Source: Berghia stephanieae (taxonomy: Eukaryota; Mollusca; Gastropoda; Nudibranchia; Aeolidiidae). From it: a DNA stretch of 64,000 bases. Every line of letters begins with the position of its first letter. The stretch's first letter is position 1. The notes below the pieces were generated by a model, which did no database searches, had not been told where the DNA came from, and saw only the letters and a list, made by a program, of their open reading frames with translations. The stretch is taken from positions 75,240,313 through 75,304,312 of the forward strand of contig CM067445.1 in NCBI GenBank assembly GCA_034508935.3. Reading direction: 5' to 3'. This document shows, one piece after another, positions 26,498-37,590 of this stretch. The translations under genes were made by a program, and so were the position numbers.

Positions 26498-27359
26498 CAG
26501 CTCACTCCGCTTTATCGCACACTCCCCTTATATGCTACACATTCCTGAAAAATGTAATTTTTTCTATATAATTTCTTCGCTTAATGGCACACCATCTCCG
26601 CTTCACCGCTATACCTTGATTGCAGTGACAATCAGCTACATGAAATCAACGATGATATTCCCGTTCCATACAACTATTCGATCAATTCTTTACAATGGAC
26701 AACAATATACCCATCAGCAGTGAACTGACATCACAGGAGCTACTGAGATCCGTTCACCGCACAAAAGACAACGCCTGGATAATGAAGATGATGATGTATC
26801 ATCAGAATGTGACAAACCACCCCTGACAAACACTAAAAAACTTGACATGATGGCAAACAACGCCGCTAAATCCAAGAAGAACGCTTGACAGATGATCTAC
26901 ATTGGCGGGATTGGAGACAAGCGTTTATAAACAGTTTGCACAGAATAGAAAACAATCAACGCTTCCTGATTATTGTCCTTACAAACAATATCACATTTTG
27001 TTGTCCGTAAAACATGAAAAAGCAAAGAACAAAACAAAGAAAACAAAAGGCAAAGAAAAAAACAAACAAAACAAAAAAGCAAACAAAGAACCAAAAAACA
27101 AAAGAAAAAAAAACAACAAAAACAAAAAAAAACCCCAAAAAGTTAGAAAACAAACTTTCTAATGAGGCTATGACTTGAATATGACGGTCCTAAGCCCATA
27201 GATAACCCAGAGGGGAAGGTCCTACATGAATTGAACATGAAAGCTGGGGCTTAAATGCTATTACTATTATTAGCTTCTCCGCTTGATTGCACACTCTGCT
27301 TAATCGACAGACTAAGCCGAATTCACGAGGGTGTGCTATTAATTAAGCAGAGCCGACTG
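26498..27359. mobile_element. pogo/Tigger-like DNA element relic
   Basis: The left end is CAGCTCACTCCGCTTTATCG and the right end inverted reads CAGTCGGCTCTGCTTAATTA. TA flanks at 26496-26497 and 27360-27361. The end pattern and TA target indicate a pogo/Tigger-type element, distinct from the 4534 MITE. The interior at 26740-26890 could be a fragment of coding sequence but no transposase motif is recognisable. An A-rich simple tract occupies 27010-27150. Confidence 0.65.
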
Positions 27360-28167
27360 TACTTAGTCTTGCAATAATAACAATCAAATTAAGTAAGCAT
27401 ATCTGCTTTCTCAAATGTGGAAATGAGAGAATAGCAAAGATTGTAAAAAGTGACAAAATAACTTTTTATAATAATCTATGTGATTAAATTACATAGAATT
27501 TTTTTGGAAAAAGGAATGAATCTTCAAATTTAAACTTTTTACATTGTTTTTGAGGTAGGAACAGAAAAGTTTTAAATTTGTATGGTACGCTTGTTTTAAG
27601 ACGGAAATAAAGTTGCTAGGACTAGGAGAGGTGGCCCCAAGTGATGATCCTTTTCAATTTTTGATCAAAATATGTCTGGTCTCTTCTTAAAGCAGACACT
27701 TTTTCCATCTCATCAAAATGGACAATTTTACTTGATTTGTGTAAAATGGTATATATGATGGTGTACTTGTCTGAGGCAGAAATAAAAATAGGGAAGGTGT
27801 CTGTTACTGTTACTGTTACGCCATCTCTTTCAACTTTCACTTGTTTGGGCGTTGGGGGGGGGGGGGGAGTGATGATTAATAATGTGGTCATACTAGAGAG
27901 CTGAGCCGGTGTTACCAATACTTAGCTTCTATAACCAGGACAAATCATTCGTTTGGACAGAAAAATAAATAAAAACTTACCGCTTACCGTCAAAAGCAGT
28001 TTAGATTTGAAGATGCACTTGTTTTCTATCAAAAAACATTCGGTAATGGACAATCCTTGATGAATTTCAAAAGTTGTGTTGAAATTATATCCTAATTGTT
28101 TTCATTTTTAATTCCTCGCGAAATCGTTTTGGCCCCGTTTCTGTTATCAAGGTTCCGCCTAGCCAGG

Positions 28168-28556
28168 CAGGGTTGCCAGATAATTTTTGAGTAAGAGACC
28201 AAACTAGCTATAGCAAGAAGCCAGATTCCTCAGCAGGAGCCCAAATACCACCAAACCCACCTTAGCCTCGCGAAAACTCTTTAGATTTGTTAAACAATTT
28301 AGATAGGATAAGAAAAATTCGTATATATAGAAGCATTAGCAAATGCAATCTGTGGCGTTAGCACGTGTTGCATTTAGATATTTAGATTGCCAAATAAAAT
28401 AAGTTTTACCGGTACCAGAGTAAAACGATATAACGGGGAAAGTCAGAGGAAGCCAAAAAGTTGGTTACAGGAGGCCAAATTTTGGGAGGCCAAATGGCTT
28501 GGGAAAAGGCCAAATTTCTCAAATTTGGCCACCAGGAGGCCAAACTAGCAACCCTG
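28168..28556. mobile_element. MITE with short CAGGGTTGCCA ends
   Basis: The left end is CAGGGTTGCCAG and the right end reads CTAGCAACCCTG. The inner right part holds repeated GGCCAAA words. Short CAGGG-type TIRs suggest a hAT-like non-autonomous element, but no clear 8 bp duplication is visible. Similar isolated ends occur at 11517 and 35056. Confidence 0.5.
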
Positions 28557-28728
28557 GCCCAGGTTTTTAAAAAAGTTTATTGGGGAAAAGATACGGAACA
28601 AAGTGTCCATAGATAGGTATGCAATTTGGTGCATTAGTGCAGTAAAAAGGCCTTTTTTTCTTTTATTCAATAAACTTGACTGCTGGTGGACCCTAGGCCT
28701 CTCTACAAGTCCAAGAAATAATACTCAC

Positions 28729-28790
28729 TTTTTCTCTGCTCCAACGAAAATATCTACCCCCTACCGGTCTAATTATTTGTAGCAGACGAC
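28729..28790 (-). promoter_or_regulatory. AP2M1: Candidate non-coding first exon of AP2M1
   Basis: On the minus strand TTGGAGCAGAGAAAAA is followed by a consensus donor gtgagtat at 28728. The AP2M1 start-codon exon begins with an acceptor at 25227, so an upstream 5'UTR exon must exist and this is one candidate. Another donor-like site (GCGGTAAGCGGTAAGTTT) lies near 27970-27985. The exon start is a guess from proximity to the E-box. Confidence 0.35.
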
Positions 28791-28805
28791 AAATTTCTCA
28801 AAACG

Positions 28806-28815
28806 GTCACGTGAC
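28806..28815. promoter_or_regulatory. GTCACGTGAC palindrome (CLEAR/E-box)
   Basis: An exact ten-base palindrome matching the E-box bound by USF and MiT/TFE factors. It lies just upstream of the candidate AP2M1 first exon, a sensible place for a core promoter element of an endocytic gene. Function is inferred from position only. Confidence 0.4.
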
Positions 28816-29411
28816 ACTGTAAAAACAACACAGGAAGTCCATGAAAGCTTATTTACGGCATTTCCTTTGAACCGTGTAAACAACAAAATTTCGTTTTCAT
28901 TCGACTCAACGGGTCAGATTGGCCGGTATTTTTTAACGAACTAAAGTTCTGAAAAATCAAAATGTTTCTTAGAAAGGTGAAAGATGCTAGTTTTTGAAAC
29001 AGAGGTAGGTTTTTTAAAAAAATCTTTATATTTTACGTGAATGCATGCTCAAGGCGAGTTGGACGTGCAGCGGAGGTTGGTCGGCCAAAGGCGAGGCTCT
29101 CTAGTTCTATACGTTATACATGCTTGTCCGCCGTTCAAACACATTAATCAATACTCGAAATGTTGGTAAACCTAATCTTCGAGGCCGAATATTGGAGGAA
29201 GCCTATCATTAGTCAGTAACCGAACCCCAGCCTCGGCAACGGAGTATGAGTATGAGTAAAGTCAAAGATTGAAGTAAGTTGGATGGAACTGAAGAAATAT
29301 CATATAATATGGCTGGGTTTTCAGTCTTTATCGATTATCTATCCTTCCGTAGGTTAAAGTTTTCTCTTGTGGATATTATTTATGAACCATAAATGAGAAG
29401 TATATACTCAC

Positions 29412-29488
29412 ACAACTAATTTCTTGACCTCTTGTGACTCGTAAAACATATCAAACATAACGGTGAAAGTGGGTGTCTCCTCCGCCAT
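29412..29488 (-). CDS. Candidate first coding exon of an unrecognised gene
   Basis: ATG at 29488-29486 in a strong context (aagATGGCGG) encodes MAEETPTFTVMFDMFYESQE then VKKLV, ending at a consensus donor gtgagtat (29411). I do not recognise the protein and could not place a second exon. An alternative is an upstream exon of AP2M1. Spliced to the 25226 acceptor, the frame would run out at a TAA before MIGG, making this a short upstream ORF. Confidence 0.35.
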
Positions 29489-29929
29489 CTTACTTCTCAC
29501 GATTCGATATGCAGGGAACAGGAATGAGCACTAGTTGATATCGGTACTCAGTACTGACTAAGACGCCAGTCTTAGTAAGTACTTGATGAACTTGCTTCTT
29601 AATCGATAATTGTTGATACTAGGAAAACTGATTTGTTTAAAATTCAAATTAGTATAAAGCAGGACAGGTGGTATTTGATAACTTGCAATGACTTTTGCAA
29701 AAGACTTTTTAAAAGGAGGTCAAATTATCTCTTATCAACGAAAGCTGATTCTTACAAGTTATTTGTCATAATCGAGACACAGAATAAGACTGAAGTGGTG
29801 GCTGCTCAGAACACTATATGTATTCATTCGATGTATTATTCTTGTTCTTTTTAAAGGGACCCTAATATTAAATGTTTTAATAATACTCCCCAAAAAAGCA
29901 TCTTTAATTAATGATAACTCCAAACCAAT

Positions 29930-30612
29930 CAAAACACAGATTTTGGAAGGTCGGGTAAGTTTTCTTTGATGGATTTTATGCTTGGGTGAGTTTCCTGATC
30001 AAAAACAACGTCTTTACCAATGTCATTTGCAACATTTACAAAGAAAGAGTTAATATTTTTACAGATATCACCAACACTATTCAATATCTTATCACCATCT
30101 TGAAGTACAATCTTTTGTTGATCTTTGTTGTGCTTCTTCGATAAGAATGGTTTGACCGTTGGCTAGAAATCTTTTGACTTCTGTCCTCCGGTGCACCTTT
30201 CTAAGAAGTAACGTTTAATTGAACTTCTCTTTAATTTTAATCTTAACACATAATTTCGTTGTTCTTTATTACTTATCCGTGATATTTTGTTTTTCTTTCA
30301 AGTATTTGTTATGAAGCATTTTTTTTTCTATATATAGCTTTTCTAATTCACAGTTCATGTATTGTACTGGCTTCCTTAATGGGTATCTAGTTTTGAAAGG
30401 GGCATGTTTATTTAAGATTAAAATTACTTTATCGATAAATTCTCTATAACAGTATTTACGTCGTTTTCTGAAGTACTGGTTTTGGTTAAAACAGAATGCA
30501 AATCTTCCTGATAACTTTTCTCGCAAAAGGTCCTAAAGCTTCTATAACATATTGTGTTTTTCTTAATTTGTGGAACATTATGTTTAATATAAGCTGAAAT
30601 CACCACTGTGAC
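29930..30612 (-). mobile_element. LINE fragment (endonuclease-RT linker region)
   Basis: The minus-strand translation reads VISAYIKHNVPQIKKNTICY then RSFRTF, LNKHAPFKTRYPLRKPVQYM and RCTGGQKS. After a break it continues as KDQQKIVLQDGDKILNSVGD. 'HAP.KTR' followed by 'YMN.EL' is typical of the linker between endonuclease and RT in CR1/RTE-like non-LTR elements. Both ends are missing and several stops or shifts occur. Confidence 0.7.
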
Positions 30613-31689
30613 GGACTCCAGTGTCTCGTTGCTTCTCCGTTCGTGAGCAGATATCTAGAGACCTAAAGTTTGTTTCGAACTCGGACATACTTTTATCAGG
30701 AAAGGACAAGAATCAATAATTTCATGAATAGGCTAGACTTTTTCCGGTAGAAAGATGAAGATTTAAAAAACAACTTTTTAAAAATTATGTAAAGCGCCGC
30801 AGAGCACGATTAACGTGGATGTTTAGGCTCTATATAAATTCATTATAATTTACGAGTTGACATTTTCACCCACGGGGGTGGGGGGAGGGGGGGTGGGGGT
30901 GTCTGTGTTTTGTTTACTTTGTTTTTTTTTTTTTAATATATTAATCGACACACGTTCTAGAATGTAACTGTTACCAATTTAAAAACAAAACAAATATAAT
31001 CCATCTATTATTATGAAACATGCCTTCTCTCAAAAAGTACCAACCACTGCATGAAGCAGACTTGAGTGAAGGAAACGTTCAATCGTTGATTGAAGCTAGT
31101 GACTGTTAGTCAAATTACGTAGTGAATGGTAAAGTTGAAAACCAATCAACAAAGCATTCTAAAATTATGCGAGTTAGACATCCAAAGTTAAAGAGCGGAA
31201 AGTTATTTCGGGTTAACATTGAACTAAAGCTTTACAATCGATGCAAATTGGATTCCATAGTCTGATATCATATCAGCCCAGCAACGAGCAGCTTGGTTCT
31301 AAACAAATAAAATCGATACTTTTTATTTTCCATGCTGGCTAGAACTTTTTCACGTGTCATGTGATCAGAATGTATAAAAGTTTTTAAAAAATGATCAGAT
31401 TTATAATTTTTTCTCTCCTCTGGATACACTTTTTGCTCGTCGGAGAAGTATTTCATGCGTGCGTCTGCCATTGTTTAGAACCAGTTACAAAGTTACTATG
31501 TATCATAACGAGGGAAGTGACATCACGACTGTTGAAGCCTATTACAAACTCAAACACTGAAATTGAAACCGTTTGTATCGTTTAGTTTCGCGTTTGATGC
31601 TGGTGATTACGGAACTTTAGAAGCCGGAGAATGTTGCGCACAAAATAGTTCTCCCGTTTATTGTTGATGTTAGATGTTATTTTACATGT

Positions 31690-31990
31690 CATTACACTTT
31701 CAGTGAAAACAAACATACACAAACAAAATGTTTTATTAGTTAAATTAATCAGGTATGGCTAAATTATTCTGAAAATCTGGGTCCTTGTATTATTCACACA
31801 AGAGCTTTAATTTTGAACAATTAACTTTACCGTGGTCTAAAAATACATCGACGGTAATTTGATAAATGTTACCATTTGGTTCATAATAATATATGGAAAT
31901 CTTGATAGTATTTGATGTGTGATCGAATAATTATGAGTATGTGCTTTCCTACCAACCGTGTATTAGTGTATTTATGGTTATTTCCCCCCC
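31690..31990 (+). repeat. Old, diverged copy of the 32344/33399 MITE interior
   Basis: It shares ordered words with the two young copies: 'GGCTAAATTATT.TGAAAATC', 'GGTCTAAAAATA', 'TTGATAAAT', 'TATTTGATG' and 'GATCGA.TA.TTATGA'. The ends are degraded. A C run interrupts it at 31984-31997. Confidence 0.6.
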
Positions 31991-32009
31991 CCCCCCCACC
32001 ATTATTTGC

Positions 32010-32235
32010 TATGGAAAGTGGGCCTGGATAGGAGCATGTGTTTTACCACGAAATGAAGTGAGTAGGAAATGCCAGAAGACAATAAAGAATAAAAATTTCG
32101 CGGCAACGATGGGGGGTCAAACTCGCGACCTTACTGCTACGACAACTCCGCTGGCGAAAGAGCTTGACTCTACCTTATGAGCTATCCACCACTCCAAAAA
32201 AAGTGGTTTCAAATCTATGTCTATCTGAGCCGCTC
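32010..32235 (-). repeat. Dispersed relative of the 12 kb array unit
   Basis: On the minus strand this has the tRNA-like module (GATAGCTCATAAGGTAGAG, then GGTCGCGAGTTTGACCCCC). AAATTTTTATTCTTTATTGT and CTTCTGGCATTTCCTACTCA follow, the same order as the array unit but clearly diverged. This shows the array unit belongs to a dispersed family. Confidence 0.75.
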
Positions 32236-32343
32236 TCCCACAGTTGTGTTTTCCCACGTGCTGCCAGATAGGATTCAATAGTCGTAGCGTCACTTCCTTC
32301 CTAATGACGCATGGTAACTTAGTAACACTGGCTCTAAACTATA

Positions 32344-32865
32344 GAGCAGTAAAGTTAGGTGCCCCAAACGTAAACAATAACAAGTTGCTAGTGATTTCCG
32401 TTAGGGACCGGAATAATTTACGCACAATATAGGTCTCCCAATTTTGTAGTTTGAGTTGTAGGCAATACACTTTCAGTATTGAAAATATGTTTACATAAAA
32501 TCTAACAGTTGCAGAAATAATAATATTAAGGCTAAATTATTATGAAAATCAGGCTCCGAATAATTCTCGTTTTGTTCACACCAGCGCAATAATTTGCTCT
32601 GGTCTAAAAATAGATAGACTGTAACTTTTGATAAATTTTAGAAAATTTTACCTTTTGTTCCATAAAATATCCATATCTAGACATTATTTGATGCACGATC
32701 GAGTATTTATGAATATGTGTTTCTTTTGCCACCTAACAGCCAAATTTTAAAGGTTATTTTTTTGTATTATTTACATTGGAACATGAGCTGTCAAGACAGG
32801 AACATGTGGTTTGCCACGTGCTTCTCGACCTTTGTTTACGTTTGGGGCACCTAACTTTACTGCTC
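32344..32865. mobile_element. MITE with ~34 bp TIRs, young copy 1
   Basis: The ends are perfect inverted repeats starting GAGCAGTAAAGTTAGGTGCC and continuing CCAAACGTAAACAA. Both are flanked by TA (32342-32343 and 32866-32867). The element is 522 bp with no ORF. A nearly identical copy lies 1 kb downstream, so mobilisation was recent. The superfamily is unclear; TA flanks suggest Tc1/mariner-type. Confidence 0.88.
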
Positions 32866-33398
32866 TATCGGAACAATGGCGGACGCCCTTATGAAATATT
32901 CTCTGACGAGCATAAAAGTGTATCCAGAGGAGAAAAACATTATAAATATGATCTTGTTTTGACTTTTATACATTCTGATCATAAGACATGATTTTCTTTG
33001 TTTAGAACCAAGATGGCCGCCGTTGCCGGGCGGCGTGACATCAGACTACTGAATCAATTATGGTTAACTCAAACGATCGGTAGTAATTTTGCTCAGTCGA
33101 TAGTATCAATACTGCTCAGTATCAATTAGTGCCCATCGCTAGACATTGTACTCGTTGATTCATCTCAATTAGTATCGATATCATCATTTAGATAATTTAA
33201 AAAAAAATGTGTTTAGCCCATGAGAAAATGGAGTACATCACTGATTCACTTATCAGTGAATCATGATCTAGCCTAGATAGAAAATTGATTAGGAACAAAA
33301 TAACCTATTATTTCTAAGAGGATAAAGAAAACAAAAGATTATGTATAATCGTAGATCTAAATACTACTGTACTTGTACTCAAATGCAAAGGGTTAATA

Positions 33399-33919
33399 GA
33401 GCAGTAAAGTTAGGTGCCCCAAACGTAAACAATAACAAGTTGCTAGTGATTTCCGTTAGGGACCGGAATAATTTACGCACAATATAGGTCTCCCAATTTT
33501 GTAGTTTGAGTTGTAGGCAATACACTTTCAGTATTGAAAATATGTTTACATAAAATCTAACAGTTGCAGAAATAATAATATAAGGCTAAATTATTATGAA
33601 AATCAGGGTCCGAATAATTCTCGTTTTGTTCACACCAGCGCAATAATTTGCTCTGGTCTAAAAATAGATAGACTGTAACTTTTGATAAATTTTAGAAAAT
33701 TTTACCTTGTGTTCCATAAAATATCCATATCTAGACATTATTTGATGCATGATCGAGTATTTATGAATATGTGTTTCTTTTGCCACCTAACAGCCAAATT
33801 TTAAAGGTTATTTTTTTCTATAATTTACATTGGAACGTGAGCTGTCAAGACAGGAACACGTGGTTTGCCACGTGCTTCTCGACCTTTGTTTACGTTTGGG
33901 GCACCTAACTTTACTGCTC
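33399..33919. mobile_element. MITE with ~34 bp TIRs, young copy 2
   Basis: 521 bp, with the same TIRs and TA flanks (33397-33398 and 33920-33921) and the same orientation. It differs from copy 1 by only a few single bases in half a kilobase. Confidence 0.88.
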
Positions 33920-34338
33920 TATTACTGGAAAATGCCAGTTTGGCTCATTTCCGTGTTGATTGGAATTAAACTTTAGTGGATGAGAACATAACCACGCCCC
34001 TTGACCTGATTCGGACTGTCTAATGGATATGTATAATCAGCGTTTAAGTCAAAATACTCACCTGTTCGTCTGGCCTAACCAATCGTACCACCACACAAAA
34101 CTATGTATAATATTGTATAACATAAAACGTTAAAGTCAGATTGAGAGAATCAAATGATAAGGAATCCTCCAATTGGCGGTCTATAACAATAAACAATAAC
34201 AAAAATCAGAGTTACTTCAACTTAATTCATTCCGTTGTTTTTAAACAACCATTTTATTATATTATTTTTGTCCGAGCGGTTTTAGTAAGGTATGTAAAAA
34301 ACCTCATGTTTTGATCGGACAAAAATATACTGGTAACT

Positions 34339-34431
<93 letters not shown>
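34339..34431. repeat. (CT)n microsatellite
   Basis: About 92 bases of CT repeats with two interruptions. The argument for a gene fails: both strands read only Ser-Leu or Arg-Glu repeats. Confidence 0.95.
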
Positions 34432-34433
<2 letters not shown>

Positions 34434-34828
34434 GCGTGGTTGTTTGTGTATTATTTGTTTCCAATTTTGCTGCTGTGTTATATCTCAAAATGTTGCAAAA
34501 GTTCGGGGCATAGGGGTGGGGGAGGAAGGGGAGGTATTGAGTTTGTATAAACAGCAACCCAGCATTGCTCAAAGTGTTGATGTCATTCTTATACTCTTTG
34601 GTATTGAAACATAGAAGACAATTTATTCTCCCGTTATTTTCAATTTCATTGAATGGTTAAAAAGCGATCGTGTCCATTATTGCCAAATACACGGTATATT
34701 TTGTTTTCTGGCCTTTTAAGAGTAAATAAATAATCCATAGGTTTCCGAAAACCATATTTCAATAGTATAAGTTGTGTCTCTACAAAGAGAACTTACATTT
34801 ATCTCGTCTAATTTAGGCAGCGTTGTTC

Positions 34829-34879
34829 ATGGCCGACCAAAATTTTAAGCAAACTCGGTTCATGCTAAACTTACTCAAG
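34829..34879 (+). CDS. Likely first coding exon of the claudin/PMP22-like gene
   Basis: ATG at 34829 reads MADQNFKQTRFMLNLLK and stops at AAG|gtataa (34880). It is 17 codons in phase 0, which is exactly the phase needed by the 37377 exon (P L K F R L F L ...). It would supply a short cytosolic N-terminus with basic residues before the first membrane span. Expression is not shown, so this stays a candidate. Confidence 0.5.
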
Positions 34880-35510
34880 GTATAAACAAATGATTTGTCA
34901 TTGGACTTTTAAAATAGTAGGTAATATTTAAGCAAGCATAGTATAAATAACACATCAGTCACATATAATAATAAAACGCCAAGGTTCATACAAATATATA
35001 TCAAGGTAAGAAAATTAAATTTAAAAAAAAAATAGAGATATAGGGGATGCATAATACAGGGTTGCCAACAAACAAATCGACCGACCCCTGTCTGAGTGCT
35101 GAAGTCCAGTAAAAAGACATTATGTCCTTACTTTTTCTGTTTAGCAGGTGAATGGACAATATAATGAGAGTTTATAACATACCGAATTCCCTAAGTATAA
35201 GAAAAAATTGCAACCTTGATAATAAATTATACTATTGATTATCTGAACAAAAAGAGACGGACCGAAATTGAAACAACTTGATAACACTTCTCCATACCCC
35301 CCCCCCCTCCCCCTCCTCTATCTAATCAAAATTATGTCCCCGTTATTCAAATTAAGTAGTTGATAAACTAAGAGAACCACACATAAAATTCACATTGGCT
35401 TGCGGTTAAGTCATCAATTCTACCCGTCAGAAATTCATTCGATCTAATGCTAATCTAATATAAATTACCCCCAAAATGGACAGAAAATAAAGTGAGTAAA
35501 TGTCACTCAT

Positions 35511-35654
35511 ATAAAAGGGGACAACACAAAACAAACGTTTCGGCCCCAGGCCTTCGTCAGAAGACACACATCAATACACAAAAATATAAAGTTGTTTGTG
35601 TCCTGGCGAAGACCAAGGGCCAGAACGTTGTTTGTTTTGTGTTAGTCCTTTTAT
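35511..35654. repeat. Fold-back element with CGTTTCGGCC...CTTCGTCAG core
   Basis: The left arm 35511-35569 and right arm 35591-35654 are inverted copies (ATAAAAGG, AACACAAAACAAAC, 'CGTT.(T/C)GGCCC', CTTCGTCAG/CTTCGCCAG). The arms are separated by about 20 bases, so a strong hairpin is expected. No ORF. Confidence 0.75.
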
Positions 35655-35695
35655 TTTAAACACTATTTTCCCTTGCACTTTTCAGTTTAACTTTT

Positions 35696-36170
35696 CAGAA
35701 AAGTGAGTGGAGCAGGCACATGTTGATAACAACTAGAAATGAATGGGCATTGTCTTCTGGCACTTTCCTACTCACTTAATTTCTTGTTGTTATCAACATA
35801 AGTGCCTGCTCCACTCACTTTTCTGAATTAAAAAGTCACCCCAAATACCGGAGCATACTCAATGTCTCAATCATATCTATGTTACACGTTTGTGTTGAGA
35901 ATATTGGCTATTAAGCTTAAATAAATGCTAGCCAACTAACTTCGCGGTGTTTGTGTATGTGTTGTACCCGTGACCTCAAGAAGTCAGGGAGAGAAGGCTT
36001 TAATAAAAGACTAAGATTAAACGCGATCTTTTTTGGGATCGTGGATAGCTCATAGGTAAAGTTACGCTCTTCCCGGCCAGGCGGAATTGTCGTACCAGTA
36101 AGGTCGCGGGTTCGAGCCCCCATCGCCGCCGCGAAATTTTTATTCTCCATTGTCTCTGCTCACTTCATTT
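35696..36170 (+). repeat. Dispersed relative of the array unit with inverted left end
   Basis: It starts CAGAAAAGTGAGTGGAGCAG in reverse orientation for about 50 bases. It then turns into forward sequence: ATTGTCTTCTGGCACTTTCC, GTGCCTGCTCCACTCACTTT, ACCGGAGCATACTCAATGTC, and the tRNA-like module at 36043-36134 (GTGGATAGCTCATAGG, GGTTCGAGCCCC). The box B copy here pairs better than in the array, so it may be closer to the founder sequence. It ends near CTCACTTCAT. Confidence 0.78.
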
Positions 36171-37376
36171 TTAGTTTTCTTTGGTAGTGTTAGTCTCCAG
36201 AGTAAATGTTTTGAATCAATTCGAGAAAACTGTTTCCGCTTCAAGAAAAACAAGGAAGTCGGCCACAAAAACATTGAACTCTCGAACTCAACACTGAACA
36301 CAACGAAGCCATCCACTTTCTAGTATTGGAGAAGAGATGGCATTTTCGGTAAAAAATATATAGAAAAAAAAATCAGTCTAATTTGAGGACCATTATTGTC
36401 GGGTCATTAAGTACTTACGTGACATTAGGTTTTCTCATGCTATGGGAATAGTTAGAGAGCGGTAGGGGCTATCACTATCAGGCTATCTCAGGTTCTTCTG
36501 GCTTTTGGGACTGGGACTGTGATCCTTACTACGGGTCTTTAACTTTAAAACAAACAAAAAAAATTAATGTAACTCACACACTTGAAACTAATGTCATATG
36601 AAAGAGCTAGCAACACTTATTACAAAACAGTTTGAATTTTGTTTCTATCTTGATTACCTAGATATCTATAAATTCTAATTACGGCTACGGCAGTTTCAAG
36701 TTCAAAGTCAAAGTCAGAAATTTCAGACTGATTTTTACCCCAAAATTACCACTGGAAAGATGTGACCAAAATCGTATGCCGTTAATGAAAATTGGTTAAA
36801 ACAGTCAATATGGAGTTCTTATTAGCAGATTGTATACCAAAATGTTAGTCTTATCGAGGACAATTCATTTAAAATTTAAATTAATTTATTAATTAATAAA
36901 GAGCAAGACACACATTTCAAAATAACACATCATTAATTATTACATAATATGACGCAAATGATGCATAATTTAAAAATCGGCTAAACATAAGAAACATAAT
37001 TTGCTATATCACTTTGGATTTATCCACACTATCTCACTGAAACTGACGGGGCATTGAGCTTGGTGCCCAATAACTTTTATGACCTTGACCTCTTTCATTT
37101 ATCTATGGTTATATAGGCATAAAGTAAGCAGTAGCTGGGCTGCCAGAAGGCAACATGTATGTATAAATTGTTCAAACAGAGAATCTATAGCTTGGCATTA
37201 GACACCCATTACCCGATGTCTTGATTTTTAACCCATTAGCCTAGTGAGAGACAAATCCTGTCCCTTTAACTTTAAGACTCAAAGGTGACCACTGCATCTC
37301 AAGATCTGGATAGGGTATTCTCTGTTTTGTCATTATAAAGATTAAAAAAAAATGACTTTTAACTTTCTATTTACAG
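36171..37376. other. Intron of the claudin-like gene, nothing recognised
   Basis: AT-rich sequence ending in a pyrimidine tract and the acceptor tttctatttacag at 37376. No repeat family from this window is seen. Confidence 0.45.
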
Positions 37377-37590
37377 CCCTTGAAATTTCGACTCTTCCTT
37401 GGGATTGCTTTGGGCTTTATCTATCTTGCCATAATATTTGTCATTGTTGGTCTGACAACTAATTACTGGCTAGAGATTCGTGATAGCAACATTTATAAGG
37501 ATGATGTTGAAATGCATTTTGGTCTTCACCGTGTTTGCTGGAGTAGAAGTGACAGATGTAATAATCCAATGGACAATTATGACAAATCAA
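37377..37590 (+). CDS. Claudin-like exon: span 1 and first outer loop
   Basis: Acceptor tttacag, then CCC TTG AAA TTT CGA. It codes PLKFRLFLGIALGFIYLAII and on to MDNYDKS. The donor is TCAA|gtaagt. The loop cysteines in RVCW and DRCNN are the pair expected in the family. Confidence 0.85.

Larger units (their letters stand above)
31255..33050. repeat. Imperfect inverted repeat enclosing younger elements
   Basis: The left arm 31255-31480 and the right arm 32870-33050 are inverted relatives. Both contain 'AGTCTGAT.TCA', 'TTTAGAACCAAG', 'TTTTATACATTCTGATCA', 'GTGTATCCAGAGGAG' and a start GCGGACGC/GCAGACGC. On the minus strand the left arm has a 67-codon ORF beginning MADARMKYFSDEQKVYPEER. In the right arm the same start is followed by shifts. 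Between the arms lie an old MITE copy, an array-family SINE and a young MITE. The arms could be ends of one large DNA element or two opposite copies. Confidence 0.45.

Noticed and set aside
27622-27918. 98-residue minus-strand ORF containing a C-run proline stretch
   Set aside because: No supporting splice sites or family similarity; the Pro stretch comes from a homopolymer.
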